Positions 17,201 to 25,118 of a DNA stretch of 64,000 bases are shown piece after piece. The stretch lies in assembly GCA_002894685.1 (NCBI GenBank), contig NCRC01000004.1:1-64000 (forward strand). The letters run 5' to 3'. The notes under the pieces are model-generated. The model made no database searches, was not told where the DNA came from, and saw only the letters and a program-made list of their open reading frames with translations. The position numbers were made by a program, and so were the translations under genes. Numbering within the stretch: the first letter of the stretch is position 1; every line of letters begins with the position of its first letter. The DNA is from Salinivenus lutea. Its GTDB lineage: Bacteria > Bacteroidota > Rhodothermia > Rhodothermales > Salinibacteraceae.

Positions 17201-19289
17201 CGACCTCCCAGACCGCCCCACGAACTGGAAGCGCTCGCGGTTCACCGTCCGGCCCGAGGCCGACGCGGACGGATGGACGCAACAGGATGAACTGCTGGCC
17301 GGAAATCCGGAGACCACCCGCCTGCGTTACGACGATGGGGCGTTGGACTTTCAGACGTTTACACGGGAGATCTTCGCCTCCTCCGAGCGCGGGGGCGGCG
17401 CCTTCAAGGGACAGTTTAATGTCGGGGGCAGCGCGCAGTACGAGCGGCTCGGGCGCGGCTTTGGCGTGCTCGTGATCGACGACACGACCGGCCAGGTGGT
17501 CGACCACGGCTCGTTCTGCACGTACGACGTGCGCGACGACCTGCTCGATGATGGTCGCTGCACGAACAACCTGGACGGAAGCGACGCCATCGCCGCGCTG
17601 GAGTCTTTCCTTGAGGAGGTGGAGCCGGGGCAGCACGTGTTCACCCGTACGCGCCACCTCGGCCGCACGAGCGGTCCTACGATTCCCGAAACCGTAAAAG
17701 ATCTCTTCTGCTCGCTGGGGACCGACGGCGTCTCCTGCAGCGACGGCGCCGCCACGTACAGCGACAGCATCGACGGGCTCACGTACAACGACCTCTGGCT
17801 GATGCAAACGCGCAAGGGCGCCCCCGAATCCACCGTCGAGCGGGTGGCCCGGAGCAGCGCGAATACGAACGAGATCACCCGCACCACTACCCTCGCATTT
17901 CGTCACGCCAAGGGCACAATCACGACCGGCCTCATCGGCCCCGTCAGCGCGTGGGACGATCTCCGGTGGTCCTCCACCTTTGCGGACACGGACGATCGCC
18001 TCCAGCTCGACGTGCTCGCCCCCGACTCCACCGTCCTCGTCGACAATCTGCGGGGACGTACCGGCGAGCGCGACCTGAGCCCCATCGACCCCGACCAGCA
18101 TCCGCAGGTGCGCCTCCGCGCGACCCTCACGGACTCTACGCGCCGCACCGCCCCCCGCCTCTCGCAGTGGACGGTCCGCTACACGGGCGTCCCCGAGCTG
18201 TTGGCCGACCCGGCGGGCCTCCAGGCGATTCCGGACACCCTCCTCCAGGGCGAGCCGGCCTCGGTGTCGCTGCCCGTGTTCAACCTCGGCGCGGTGGCCT
18301 CCGCCCCGGTTCGTGTGCGCTACGAACAAACGGACCCGTCGGGCACCACCTCTACGCTCGCCGTCGATACGCTGGGCACGATTGAACCGCTAGGGGAGGC
18401 GACCAGCTCGTTCACCTTTTCCTCGAGCGACGACCAGGCCGGCGCCAACACCCTGACCGCCACGGTGGTGTCGGACGGACCGCCCGAGCGCATCACCTAC
18501 AACAACACCGCCCTTCGGTCCCTCTTCGTGCTGGCGGACGACACCCCGCCCACCCTCACGGTGCGCTCCGAGGGACGAGAGCTCCCCGAAACGCCGAACG
18601 ACCTCCAGGCGCTCCAGGACCCGCGGCTGCCGTTCGTGCCTACGGACCCCACGCTCCGCGTACAGGTGCGCGACGACAACCCGTACCTGCGCCTCACCGA
18701 TACCTCCCGCGTCGAGGTGTACTTCAAGGAGGGGCTCCCGCCCGACGGGCCCGGCCTGGTGTCGCAGTACCGGCGCGTCCCGTTTTCCGGCCCCGCGCTG
18801 GCCTTCGATCCGGCCGAGGACGATCAGGAAAACCAGGCACAGGTTCTCTACGAGCCCCCCCTGCCGGCCGAGGACGCAACGTACACGCTGAAGGTCGAAG
18901 CCACGGACGCCCAGGGGAATGAGGCGGCCCCCTACACGGTCACGTTCCGGGTGCAGCAGGAGCAGGTGATTGAGGACCTGTATCCCTACCCCAACCCGAT
19001 GAGCGACCACACCCGGTTTGCCTTCCGCATCCGGGGCGGCAACACGCGGCCCAGCGACTTTCGACTGCGCATCTACACGGTGAGCGGCCGCCTCGTACGC
19101 GAATTTGACGGGACGGACGTGAACGACGGCGCGGGCCTCCGCCCGACGGGGTGGAACTTCCTGAGATGGAACGGGCGCGACGCGAACGGCGACCGGGTGG
19201 CGACGGGCGTCTACCTCTACCGAGTCCGCATGGAGGGGGAGAACGGAACCGTAGAGGGCGACGTGGAGAAGATCGCCGTCATCCGCTAG
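14238..19289 (+). CDS. Large secreted C25 (gingipain/PorU-like) cysteine peptidase with type IX-like C-terminal domain
   Basis: Exported protein of 1683 residues. A signal peptide covers about residues 1-26 (hydrophobic core, then ALGQ). The C25 catalytic domain spans about 430-800. The likely dyad is H645 in YFGHSA and C675 in LGCKTG, the spacing and context seen in gingipains and PorU. CARDB/Ig-like modules follow (about 810-900 and 1320-1430). The C-terminal 100 residues start at YPYPNP (Y1582) and end with GVYLYRVR and a KIAVIR tail, matching type IX/Por secretion CTDs. PorU is the T9SS sortase of about 1150 residues; this is much longer, so it may be PorU with extra domains or another C25 enzyme. 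It is embedded in the glycan operon. Confidence 0.85.
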   Translation: MPSVTIIRPLLLWACLAALLVPPALGQSYDASWYDPEAPHVKIQVVEDGVYRVTGEELSPALPPNTTLDDLAPGTLRLLENGSEIPIHVTGGADGTFDADDAIEFVGQRNRGTDERWAYEEPSDQSSAYRSLYADTTTYWLTWGGAEGERYSPPSPASQSPTTALRDTVHLEQDNTYYFGRSFESSDAYYTRSEDYYWREFSHTNPDTISATYTLPVARRTDSADDLHVSVRLGTQSNSCHRVRVEARLEQDTGSPAFETVTSTEWRGYERKTLRAAISQTRVPGDLDVRLTSFNDGFSDPDCPDPASTPNFILLDYLEANYVRRLEARNGAQRFVAPSAGDATVSLTGYSAPSVQVYNPADAHRYTASTSGDTATVSVAPSSSHTPFWAVGADALKSPAAIQRDAPSNWSVADAQGADYVILTTKALRPSANALADYRRAERGYEVAVVNVQNVFDEFDYGRPTPIAIQRFVHSLRDWSPQPDFLAIYGDAEYPVDPGPAEPRPDWSVPSFGYPPSDGWFAMQADGPEDWSESLAVGRIPVRTNAQGELFLDKLQTYEDTEPAAWQKRMLLLAGGTDKNEQEALQFYSNEWGEQATGTPDTLYPAGMDTLRYYKQVGDALDTSFQDSLSTDLQRGAGWLSYFGHSAAQTWEIVTDPPEEFDNAGRLPVILSLGCKTGSFAGARFGSNTRPSLGEQFVVGTLADDGTPIDGARNGGIAHWGTSALGNRLPSARLGDALNTRVFADTMRVLGRAIREAKAEIAKNFGESSTYQRHLLTYGLLGDPATRIAIADQPDVQVAEDQISLSPSAPTPSEPLAVDVEVQNFGLVPRDSVDFRLTWQRPDGSQTERTRRLPRFALTTTAEHTFSLDEQSLGTNTFRATVDGPDLYDEANELNNQAATEQVVFDTGIDLIRPTDLGLVRSRTPPLRVSVLRRSDDPVPVQLQLDTVPDFSSPMRRSTRIEAASAQIEWRPDEALEAGTSYYWRARPDLPDRPTNWKRSRFTVRPEADADGWTQQDELLAGNPETTRLRYDDGALDFQTFTREIFASSERGGGAFKGQFNVGGSAQYERLGRGFGVLVIDDTTGQVVDHGSFCTYDVRDDLLDDGRCTNNLDGSDAIAALESFLEEVEPGQHVFTRTRHLGRTSGPTIPETVKDLFCSLGTDGVSCSDGAATYSDSIDGLTYNDLWLMQTRKGAPESTVERVARSSANTNEITRTTTLAFRHAKGTITTGLIGPVSAWDDLRWSSTFADTDDRLQLDVLAPDSTVLVDNLRGRTGERDLSPIDPDQHPQVRLRATLTDSTRRTAPRLSQWTVRYTGVPELLADPAGLQAIPDTLLQGEPASVSLPVFNLGAVASAPVRVRYEQTDPSGTTSTLAVDTLGTIEPLGEATSSFTFSSSDDQAGANTLTATVVSDGPPERITYNNTALRSLFVLADDTPPTLTVRSEGRELPETPNDLQALQDPRLPFVPTDPTLRVQVRDDNPYLRLTDTSRVEVYFKEGLPPDGPGLVSQYRRVPFSGPALAFDPAEDDQENQAQVLYEPPLPAEDATYTLKVEATDAQGNEAAPYTVTFRVQQEQVIEDLYPYPNPMSDHTRFAFRIRGGNTRPSDFRLRIYTVSGRLVREFDGTDVNDGAGLRPTGWNFLRWNGRDANGDRVATGVYLYRVRMEGENGTVEGDVEKIAVIR

Positions 19290-19309
19290 CTGCGCCCGGG
19301 GCTCGCACC

Positions 19310-20482
19310 ATGCACGTTCTCGTCCTTCCCTCCTGGTACCCCACGACCGAAGCGCCGCGCACCGGCATCTACTTCGCAGAGCAGGTCCAGTGCCTCCAGG
19401 CCCACGGACTGCAGATGGGCGTCGTGTACCCCGAGCAGCAGAGCCTACGCCGGGCCTCGTGGAGCGCCCTCCGCCAAAAACGCTGGCAGACCGAGTGGAC
19501 GGATCACTTCGGCATCCCGACGCTGCGCCAGTACGGCTGGAACGTGTGGTGGCGCTTTCCGCCGGGGCAGCGACTCCGCGTCCGCGCCGCCGTGCGCCTG
19601 GGCCGGCGGTACGTGGCCCGGCGCGGCGTGCCCGACCTCCTTCACGCCCACAGCGCCCGCTGGGCCGGGGCCGCCGCGGCCCGCCTCGGGGACGAACTGG
19701 AGATTCCGTACGTTTTGACGGAGCACTTCAGCGGATTCCAGAAGCCAAATGGCGTCTTTCCCTGGCGCTGGCCTCTCGTCGAAGCCGGCTTCCATGGCGC
19801 ACGACGGATCGCCGCCGTCAGCACCGCCCTGCGGGAAGCAATTGCATCGCACGGACTGGCGCTTGCCGACGAGATCGCCGTCCAGCCCAACCCGGTCCGC
19901 ACCTCGTTCTTCACCCTGCCCCCTGAACACCGCTCCCCGCCTCCCCCTCTCCGATTTCTCACCGTCGCCCGGCTCCGCCCTTTAAAAAACGTATCCGAAC
20001 TCTTGGATGCCTTCGCCACTGCCTTCGGCGAGAGCCGTGCCGCCACCCTCACCATCGTGGGCGACGGACCTGAGCGAGGCCCCCTAAAACAGCAGGCCGA
20101 TCGCCTCGGGCTCACTGACCAGATCACTTTTCGCGGCGCGCTGGATCGAGCCGGCGTGCGCGAGGCGCTCTGGGATGCACACGCGTTCGTCCTTCCGAGC
20201 CACCACGAGACCTTCGGCGTCGTGCTGATTGAGGCGATGGCGACCGGGCTCCCCGTCGTGGCCACCCGGTGCGGCGGGCCCGAAGACATCGTGACGCTCG
20301 AAACGGGACGGCTCGTTCCCCCCGACAACACCCAGGCGCTGGCCGAGGCCCTCCGCACGATGCATCGGACGCACGACACGTACGACGCGGCATCCATTCG
20401 CGCGTCTGCACTCGACCGCTACGGGCCCGAGGCGTTCGTTCGACGTACGCGCAACTTTTACCAACGGGCCCTGCCGGGCTGA
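19310..20482 (+). CDS. Glycosyltransferase family 4
   Basis: GT-B glycosyltransferase of 390 residues. It starts MHVLVLPSWYPT, a typical GT4 N-terminus with a following G-I-Y-F acceptor loop. The C-terminal half contains FLTVARLRPLKN, IVGDGPERGPL, LPSHHETFGVVLIEAMATGLPVVATRCGGPEDI, i.e. the E-x7-E nucleotide-sugar motif in full. It begins 20 bases after the C25 peptidase gene, so is probably co-transcribed with it. Its stop codon directly abuts the stop of the convergent glycosyltransferase gene with no spacer. Role: extension of the surface glycan; donor sugar unknown, although GDP-mannose is available from the ManC encoded at 23152. Confidence 0.92.
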   Translation: MHVLVLPSWYPTTEAPRTGIYFAEQVQCLQAHGLQMGVVYPEQQSLRRASWSALRQKRWQTEWTDHFGIPTLRQYGWNVWWRFPPGQRLRVRAAVRLGRRYVARRGVPDLLHAHSARWAGAAAARLGDELEIPYVLTEHFSGFQKPNGVFPWRWPLVEAGFHGARRIAAVSTALREAIASHGLALADEIAVQPNPVRTSFFTLPPEHRSPPPPLRFLTVARLRPLKNVSELLDAFATAFGESRAATLTIVGDGPERGPLKQQADRLGLTDQITFRGALDRAGVREALWDAHAFVLPSHHETFGVVLIEAMATGLPVVATRCGGPEDIVTLETGRLVPPDNTQALAEALRTMHRTHDTYDAASIRASALDRYGPEAFVRRTRNFYQRALPG

Positions 20483-21622
20483 TTAGAGCCCCGTCAGCAG
20501 ATCGCGGTACAACGACACGAGGCGCCCCTCCACCGCGTCCCACCGGTACTGCGAGGCCGCGTCCCGGGCGTTTCGCGCACACTTCCGGTACCGCTCCGGG
20601 TGCTCTTGCCATTCGTCAAGCACTGCCAGCACCGCTTCCGGGGCGCCCGGCGGCACGACGGCACCGCAGGCATGCCGCTCCACAAAGCGACGCCAGAGCG
20701 GAAAATCAGAGCAGATGATGGGCAGGCCGTAATGGAGATACTCAAAAAACTTGGTCGGCATCGATCCGGTGAAGTTTGCCTCCGGCTCGCAGAGGACCAG
20801 CCCAACATCCGCCCGGCGGTAATGGGGCGGCATCGTAGATGGCCGGACGTAGGTGTTCCCCCCCGTCCACTCCATCACGTCGCCGAGCTCTCCCCGCCGA
20901 ACCTGTCGCTCCGCCCAGGCCCGCTGATCGTCGTGGTGGCAAATCCCCACCATCTCGATGGTCTCGGGTCGGCTGGCCCGCTGAATGTGGTTTGCCAGTT
21001 CCACCATTGTCCGGAGCCCGCGGCGGACCGCAAGGGTGCCGGTGTACAGCAATCGGGTCGGAGGGCCCGAATCGTCCGGCGGGGCGGGCGGCCGCTGCTC
21101 CTCGTCCCCAATCGGCCGAAAGTAATTAGGCAGAAAGGTGTGCGCCACGTCCGCACCGGCGACGATCGACCGGTAGCTCTTCTCCGCCAACAGTACGTGG
21201 TCGACCCACCGGAACGCCCAGCGCTCCAGCCCCCGAAGCGCCCGCCCCAGCACTGCCCCCTTCGCCCGATAGTTCTCGTGCATATCGTAGACGACCCGAG
21301 CGCCCGTCACCGCCTTGAGGAGGCCGGCGAGGGGCAACAGTTCCGGATCGTGCACCTGATACAGGGCCGCCTCGAGCCGCCGGGCCCGCCAGAAGAGGCG
21401 CCGCTGAAGCACAAGTCGGTGGAGGCGGTGGCGCGGCCGCGGAAGGGCGTGGATCGGAATGCCGTGCACCTCTTCGTCGGCCTCGTGCGGGGCAACGAGG
21501 TGGGCCGAACACCCGTGCGCTCGGAGCGAGCGGAGCTGCTTGTGAAAGATGCGCGGATCGAACGGCGCGTGGACCGTCGTCAGGTGGGCCACGCAGGGAC
21601 CGGTGGAAACATCTGCCTGCAT
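20483..21622 (-). CDS. Glycosyltransferase, GT4-like, on the opposite strand
   Basis: Protein of 379 residues with a GT-B layout. The N-terminal domain has HLTTVHAPFDPRIFHKQ and a VYDMHENYRAKG segment near residue 130. The C-terminal domain includes LLYTGTLAVRRGL, a YVR..MPPHYRRADVGLVL stretch and TKFFEYLHYGLPIICSDFP, the modified E-x7-E-like region of the WecG/GT4 'DPRIF' subgroup. It is transcribed against its left neighbour with adjoining stop codons and is divergent from the flippase with 113 bases in between. It is the only leftward gene in the right half of the polysaccharide locus. Acceptor and donor are unknown. Confidence 0.88.
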   Translation of the reverse strand: MQADVSTGPCVAHLTTVHAPFDPRIFHKQLRSLRAHGCSAHLVAPHEADEEVHGIPIHALPRPRHRLHRLVLQRRLFWRARRLEAALYQVHDPELLPLAGLLKAVTGARVVYDMHENYRAKGAVLGRALRGLERWAFRWVDHVLLAEKSYRSIVAGADVAHTFLPNYFRPIGDEEQRPPAPPDDSGPPTRLLYTGTLAVRRGLRTMVELANHIQRASRPETIEMVGICHHDDQRAWAERQVRRGELGDVMEWTGGNTYVRPSTMPPHYRRADVGLVLCEPEANFTGSMPTKFFEYLHYGLPIICSDFPLWRRFVERHACGAVVPPGAPEAVLAVLDEWQEHPERYRKCARNARDAASQYRWDAVEGRLVSLYRDLLTGL

Positions 21623-21735
21623 TTTGAGGAGACAGCCAAGTCGTACGATCGATGCCGAGTCGGCGGGAGCGTGCGCCTCTCGTCTCGTCTTTCTACGTTA
21701 CGGTCGCGGATCTGAGCAACGACGGTGCTGCCCCC

Positions 21736-23055
21736 ATGTTCACCTCTGTTCGGCAGGTGTTCTCCTCCTCGCTGTCTCGGGGTGCCGCGGTGACGTTTGG
21801 CATCCGCGTGGCGGGCACCGGGCTGCTCTACGCCCTTCACGTGTGTCTGGCCCGTTGGATGGGGGCCGACGGCTACGGCGTGTACGTGTTTGCCATTAGC
21901 TGGACGAGCGTTCTGGCACGGCTGGGCGCCCTCGGGCTCCCGACAGCGGCCCTTCGCTTCGTTTCCACCTACCGCACCGAGCAGCAAACCAGCGACCTCT
22001 GGGGCTTCGTGCGAACGGGGCGCGTACTGGTGGTCGGGGGGACCGGGGGGCTGGCACTGATGGCCACCGGCGGAGCACTGCTCTTCCCCGCAGGCGCGTT
22101 TTCGTTCGGGGCTCTCCTGACCGGGTTCTGGATCGCCCCGTTGCTCGCCCTTCTGTCGTTCGAGACAGAACTCCTGCGGGCCAGCAACCGGTTTGCGTTG
22201 TCGTACGCCCCCAAATACCTCCTCCGCCCACTTGGGATCGGCGGCGGCGCCGGCGCCATACTCTGGGCCACGGACGCAGTGTCCCCAACGGCCGTCCTCC
22301 TCTGTACCGGCGGCGTGTTCGGGGGCGTGCTGCTCATTCAGCAGTGGGGCGTTCGCTGGGCCCTGCCGTCCGCCCGAGGCGCCCTCTTTCCTCCTCGCAC
22401 GCGTCAGTGGATCGGGGTCGCGCTTCCGCTTCTCCTCACGAACGGGTTCGACCTCGTGCTACAAAAGACGGACGTCGTCCTGCTCGGCGTCCTCGCGGGA
22501 CCGGACGACGTAGGCATTTACTTCGCGGCCATGCGCACCGCACAAGTCGTCACGTTCTTCGGCTTTGCCGTGGACGCCGTGGCCGCGCCTCACATCGCCC
22601 AACTCTACCACAACGGAGACGACCGCTTGCAGGCAGCTGCGTCCCGCTTCGCACACTGGTACTTCTGGCCCACGCTCGCCACCGCAGGGGGACTGGTGCT
22701 TTTCGCCACTCCCATCCTCTCCCTCTTCGGCGGGGAGTTTCTCGCGGGGACCCCCGTCATGTATGCCTTCCTGGCGGGGCTGTTGGTAAACGCGGCCACC
22801 GGTCCCCAAACCCACCTGCTCAGCCTCACGGGCCACGAACGCTCCTGCGCCTCCATCTTCGGCTGGTGTGCCCTGCTCAATGTGGTGCTGAATCTCGGCG
22901 GCATCTATGCGCTTGGGACCTTGGGCGCCGCCCTGGCCACGGCCACGACAATCGCAGTCCGCAACCTGTGGGTGCACTCCCACGTCATCCGACAGACGGG
23001 CATTCGGCCCTCCATCATCGCCGCCCTCCGGTCCAGCTCTCGCTCTCCCGCCTGA
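21736..23055 (+). CDS. Wzx-like oligosaccharide flippase (MOP/MATE superfamily)
   Basis: Polytopic inner-membrane protein of 439 residues with about 12-14 hydrophobic helices spread over its length, expected to flip undecaprenyl-linked repeat units to the periplasm. The N-terminal segment has GAAVTFGIRVAGTGLLYALH and then RWMGADGYGVYVFAI, the classical Polysacc_synt pattern in which an amphipathic ARxMG-x-YG loop follows the first helix. The ATG at 21736 precedes this helix closely; upstream in-frame residues are polar and overlap the divergent promoter. A Wzy-type polymerase is not visible nearby, so polymer length control or an alternative export route must be encoded elsewhere. Confidence 0.9.
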   Translation: MFTSVRQVFSSSLSRGAAVTFGIRVAGTGLLYALHVCLARWMGADGYGVYVFAISWTSVLARLGALGLPTAALRFVSTYRTEQQTSDLWGFVRTGRVLVVGGTGGLALMATGGALLFPAGAFSFGALLTGFWIAPLLALLSFETELLRASNRFALSYAPKYLLRPLGIGGGAGAILWATDAVSPTAVLLCTGGVFGGVLLIQQWGVRWALPSARGALFPPRTRQWIGVALPLLLTNGFDLVLQKTDVVLLGVLAGPDDVGIYFAAMRTAQVVTFFGFAVDAVAAPHIAQLYHNGDDRLQAAASRFAHWYFWPTLATAGGLVLFATPILSLFGGEFLAGTPVMYAFLAGLLVNAATGPQTHLLSLTGHERSCASIFGWCALLNVVLNLGGIYALGTLGAALATATTIAVRNLWVHSHVIRQTGIRPSIIAALRSSSRSPA

Positions 23056-23151
23056 CCCGCCGCGTCGGGCCCCCTCGGATGCAACTTTCGCGGTCAACAT
23101 CTATGTTGGACCGCCCATCGATGTCTCTTGCCACTTCCCCCCTTCCTCAAC

Positions 23152-24222
23152 ATGCACTACGCCGTGATTATGGCCGGCGGCATCGGGAGCCGCTTCTGGC
23201 CCGCCAGCCGCAAGGAAAAGCCCAAGCAGTTCCTCGATGTATTTGGGGACGGCACCCTCATCCAGAACACCGTGGCGCGCCTCCAGGGCCTCATTCCCCC
23301 GGAGCGCTGCCTGATCGTGACCCACAACCGGTACGTGGAGCAGACCCAAAAACAGCTGCCCGCCGTCCCCGACGAGAACATCCTGGCGGAGCCCATCAGT
23401 CGCAACACGGCCCCCTGCATCACCTACGCCGCCGCCGTGCTGGCCGACCGCGACCCCGACGCCACGATGGCCGTCCTCCCCGCCGACCACGTGATCGGCA
23501 ACGTGGAGGCGTTCCACAACACCCTGCGCGTGGCGCTGGAGGCCGCCCAGGAGCCCGACGCCCTCGTCACGATCGGCATTGAGCCCACCTATCCGGCCAC
23601 CGGCTACGGATACATTCAGTACGACGGCGACGCGGCCGACGACGGGGCCCTGCAGGCCCACCCCGTGCGCACCTTCGCCGAAAAGCCCGACCAGTCCACC
23701 GCCGAACGCTTTATCGACTCCGGCGACTTCCTGTGGAACAGCGGCATGTTCATCTGGCGGGCCGACACCATCCTGGACCAGATTCAGGAGCACCTCCCCG
23801 ACGCCCACGAGGCCTTCGCGTCGGTGCGCCAGGCCGGCGACGATACGGGGCCGGACACCCTGGAGACGGCCTTCCGAAACAGCCCGCGCATCTCCATCGA
23901 CTACGGCGTGATGGAGCAGGCCGACAGCGTGTACGTCGTGCCGGGGGCGTTCGACTGGAACGATGTGGGCGACTGGCGCGCCGTCTACGACCTGAGCGAA
24001 AAAAACGAGCTCGGCAACGTCATTGAGGGGAACGTCATCATGCAGGACTCCAGCCGGTGCTACGTGCAGGCCGGCGATCGGCTCGTGGTGCTCGTCGGCA
24101 TCCACGATTGCGTGGTGGTTGACACCGACGACGCCGTCCTCGTCTGCAACCGTGAGAGCGCACAGCAAGTGAAGCAGGTCGTCGAGTACCTCCACGCCCA
24201 CCAGTTTGAGGACTACGTGTAG
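23152..24222 (+). CDS. manC: Mannose-1-phosphate guanylyltransferase
   Basis: Makes GDP-mannose from mannose-1-phosphate and GTP. Of its 356 residues, the first show MAGGIGSRFWPASRKEKPKQ, the nucleotidyltransferase signature with the GMP motif. AEPISRNTAPC, LPADH and EKP follow, and the FDWNDVGDW segment near residue 265 is diagnostic for GDP-mannose pyrophosphorylases. It is the single-domain form without the phosphomannose isomerase cupin found in longer ManC/AlgA proteins. The ATG at 23152 is directly before the HYAVIMAGG strand. It is the last gene of the polysaccharide locus and is closed by the terminator at 24254. It presumably feeds mannose- or fucose-type donors to the GT4 enzymes. 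Confidence 0.94.
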   Translation: MHYAVIMAGGIGSRFWPASRKEKPKQFLDVFGDGTLIQNTVARLQGLIPPERCLIVTHNRYVEQTQKQLPAVPDENILAEPISRNTAPCITYAAAVLADRDPDATMAVLPADHVIGNVEAFHNTLRVALEAAQEPDALVTIGIEPTYPATGYGYIQYDGDAADDGALQAHPVRTFAEKPDQSTAERFIDSGDFLWNSGMFIWRADTILDQIQEHLPDAHEAFASVRQAGDDTGPDTLETAFRNSPRISIDYGVMEQADSVYVVPGAFDWNDVGDWRAVYDLSEKNELGNVIEGNVIMQDSSRCYVQAGDRLVVLVGIHDCVVVDTDDAVLVCNRESAQQVKQVVEYLHAHQFEDYV

Positions 24223-24253
24223 CGGGTCCTCGTCCGGCATTGGCGTAACCGTC

Positions 24254-24292
24254 ACGCCCCTCCCGTCGTGTTCGGGAGGGGTGTTCTTTTTG
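24254..24292 (+). terminator. Intrinsic terminator after manC
   Basis: A 12-base stem at 24254-24265 pairs with 24273-24284 with a single G-T wobble and a seven-base loop (TCGTGTT). A run TCTTTTT follows. It lies 31 bases after the manC stop codon and closes the polysaccharide locus before the efflux operon promoter. Confidence 0.88.
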
Positions 24293-24357
24293 CCCCGAGG
24301 CGCACCGGGGATCTTCGCCCCGTCTTCGTGTTGCAGACTGAACATCGAGTCAGAAAG

Positions 24358-24392
24358 TGACGTTACGGTCATCGTCTGACTAATCAGTCAGA
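24358..24392. promoter_or_regulatory. Two TGAC/GTCA palindromes, likely TetR operator
   Basis: A strong inverted repeat, TCTGACT-AATC-AGTCAGA, lies at 24375-24392, 33 bases before the tetR start codon. Just upstream, 24358-24371 reads TGAC-GTTACG-GTCA, with the same half-site and a wider centre. TetR-family repressors of efflux pumps commonly bind short palindromes of this TGAC..GTCA kind in front of their own gene, so autoregulation of the tetR-tolC-RND operon is the likely function. Binding is inferred. Confidence 0.65.
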
Positions 24393-24425
24393 TTCAGCTC
24401 CTTTGGTCCGTCTCGCTCGCGTTCT

Positions 24426-25118
24426 ATGTCTCAGTCGTCCGACGCCGCCCTTTCTCGACGCGAACGGGAACGCCGCATGCGTCGCCGGGCCATGCTCGAC
24501 GCCGCCCAGGCCGTCTTTGCAGAAAAGGGGTACACCGACGCCACCCTCGACGAAATCGCCGAGCGAGCTGAATTTGGGAAAGGGACGCTCTACAACTACT
24601 TCGAGGACGGGAAGAAGGGGATCCTCCTCGCTGTGTTCGACGACATCATCCGGGAAATGGAGTCGCTCATCCACACGGTCTTTCAGGAGGAGCGCGGCGC
24701 GGATCAGTCCCTGCGGAGCGCCTTCCACACGTTCGTGGAGCGGTACTTCGAAATGATCCAGAACCAGCGGGAGCTCTTCCTCATCCTCGTGCGGGAGGCC
24801 CACCGAATGGCCCTGAGCGACGATCCGGACCGCACCCGCTTCTTTCAGGAGCAGAAGGAGCGACTCGTCGACGCCCTCAGGCCCACCCTCGACGCGGCCG
24901 TCGAGGCCGGCGAAATCCAGCCGCTGCCCACCGCCGCCGTGGCCAACCTGCTCTTGGCCAACGTGCGGGGCATGGGCACCCACTCCACCCTGGAAAAACG
25001 TCACCGCCCCGGCGAAGAGCAGCCTTTTCTCGACAACCCTACGGAGGCGGCAAATTTTTTGACAACCCTTCTGTTTGACGGGTTGGCCGCTCACAGCCGC
25101 TCCGAAGCGCCTGCGTAA
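24426..25118 (+). CDS. TetR/AcrR-family transcriptional regulator of the efflux operon
   Basis: DNA-binding repressor of 230 residues. The N-terminal helix-turn-helix has AMLDAAQAVFAEKGY, ATLDEIAERAEFGKGTLYNYF (helices 2-3, about residues 22-60), the usual TetR signature. The all-helical C-terminal ligand domain shows no recognisable ligand motif. It is the first gene of a tetR-tolC-adaptor-RND operon; its TAA stop overlaps the ATG of the next gene (TAATG), indicating translational coupling. Palindromes upstream are its probable operator. Expected behaviour: release by a pump substrate. The ligand cannot be predicted. Confidence 0.93.
   Translation: MSQSSDAALSRRERERRMRRRAMLDAAQAVFAEKGYTDATLDEIAERAEFGKGTLYNYFEDGKKGILLAVFDDIIREMESLIHTVFQEERGADQSLRSAFHTFVERYFEMIQNQRELFLILVREAHRMALSDDPDRTRFFQEQKERLVDALRPTLDAAVEAGEIQPLPTAAVANLLLANVRGMGTHSTLEKRHRPGEEQPFLDNPTEAANFLTTLLFDGLAAHSRSEAPA

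Noticed and set aside
14916-18329. Reverse open frame of more than 1100 codons
   Set aside because: It is entirely antisense to the C25 peptidase gene, which has a signal peptide, catalytic motifs and CTD. The reverse translation is rich in Val, Gly, Arg and His with no motif, typical of a GC-driven shadow.
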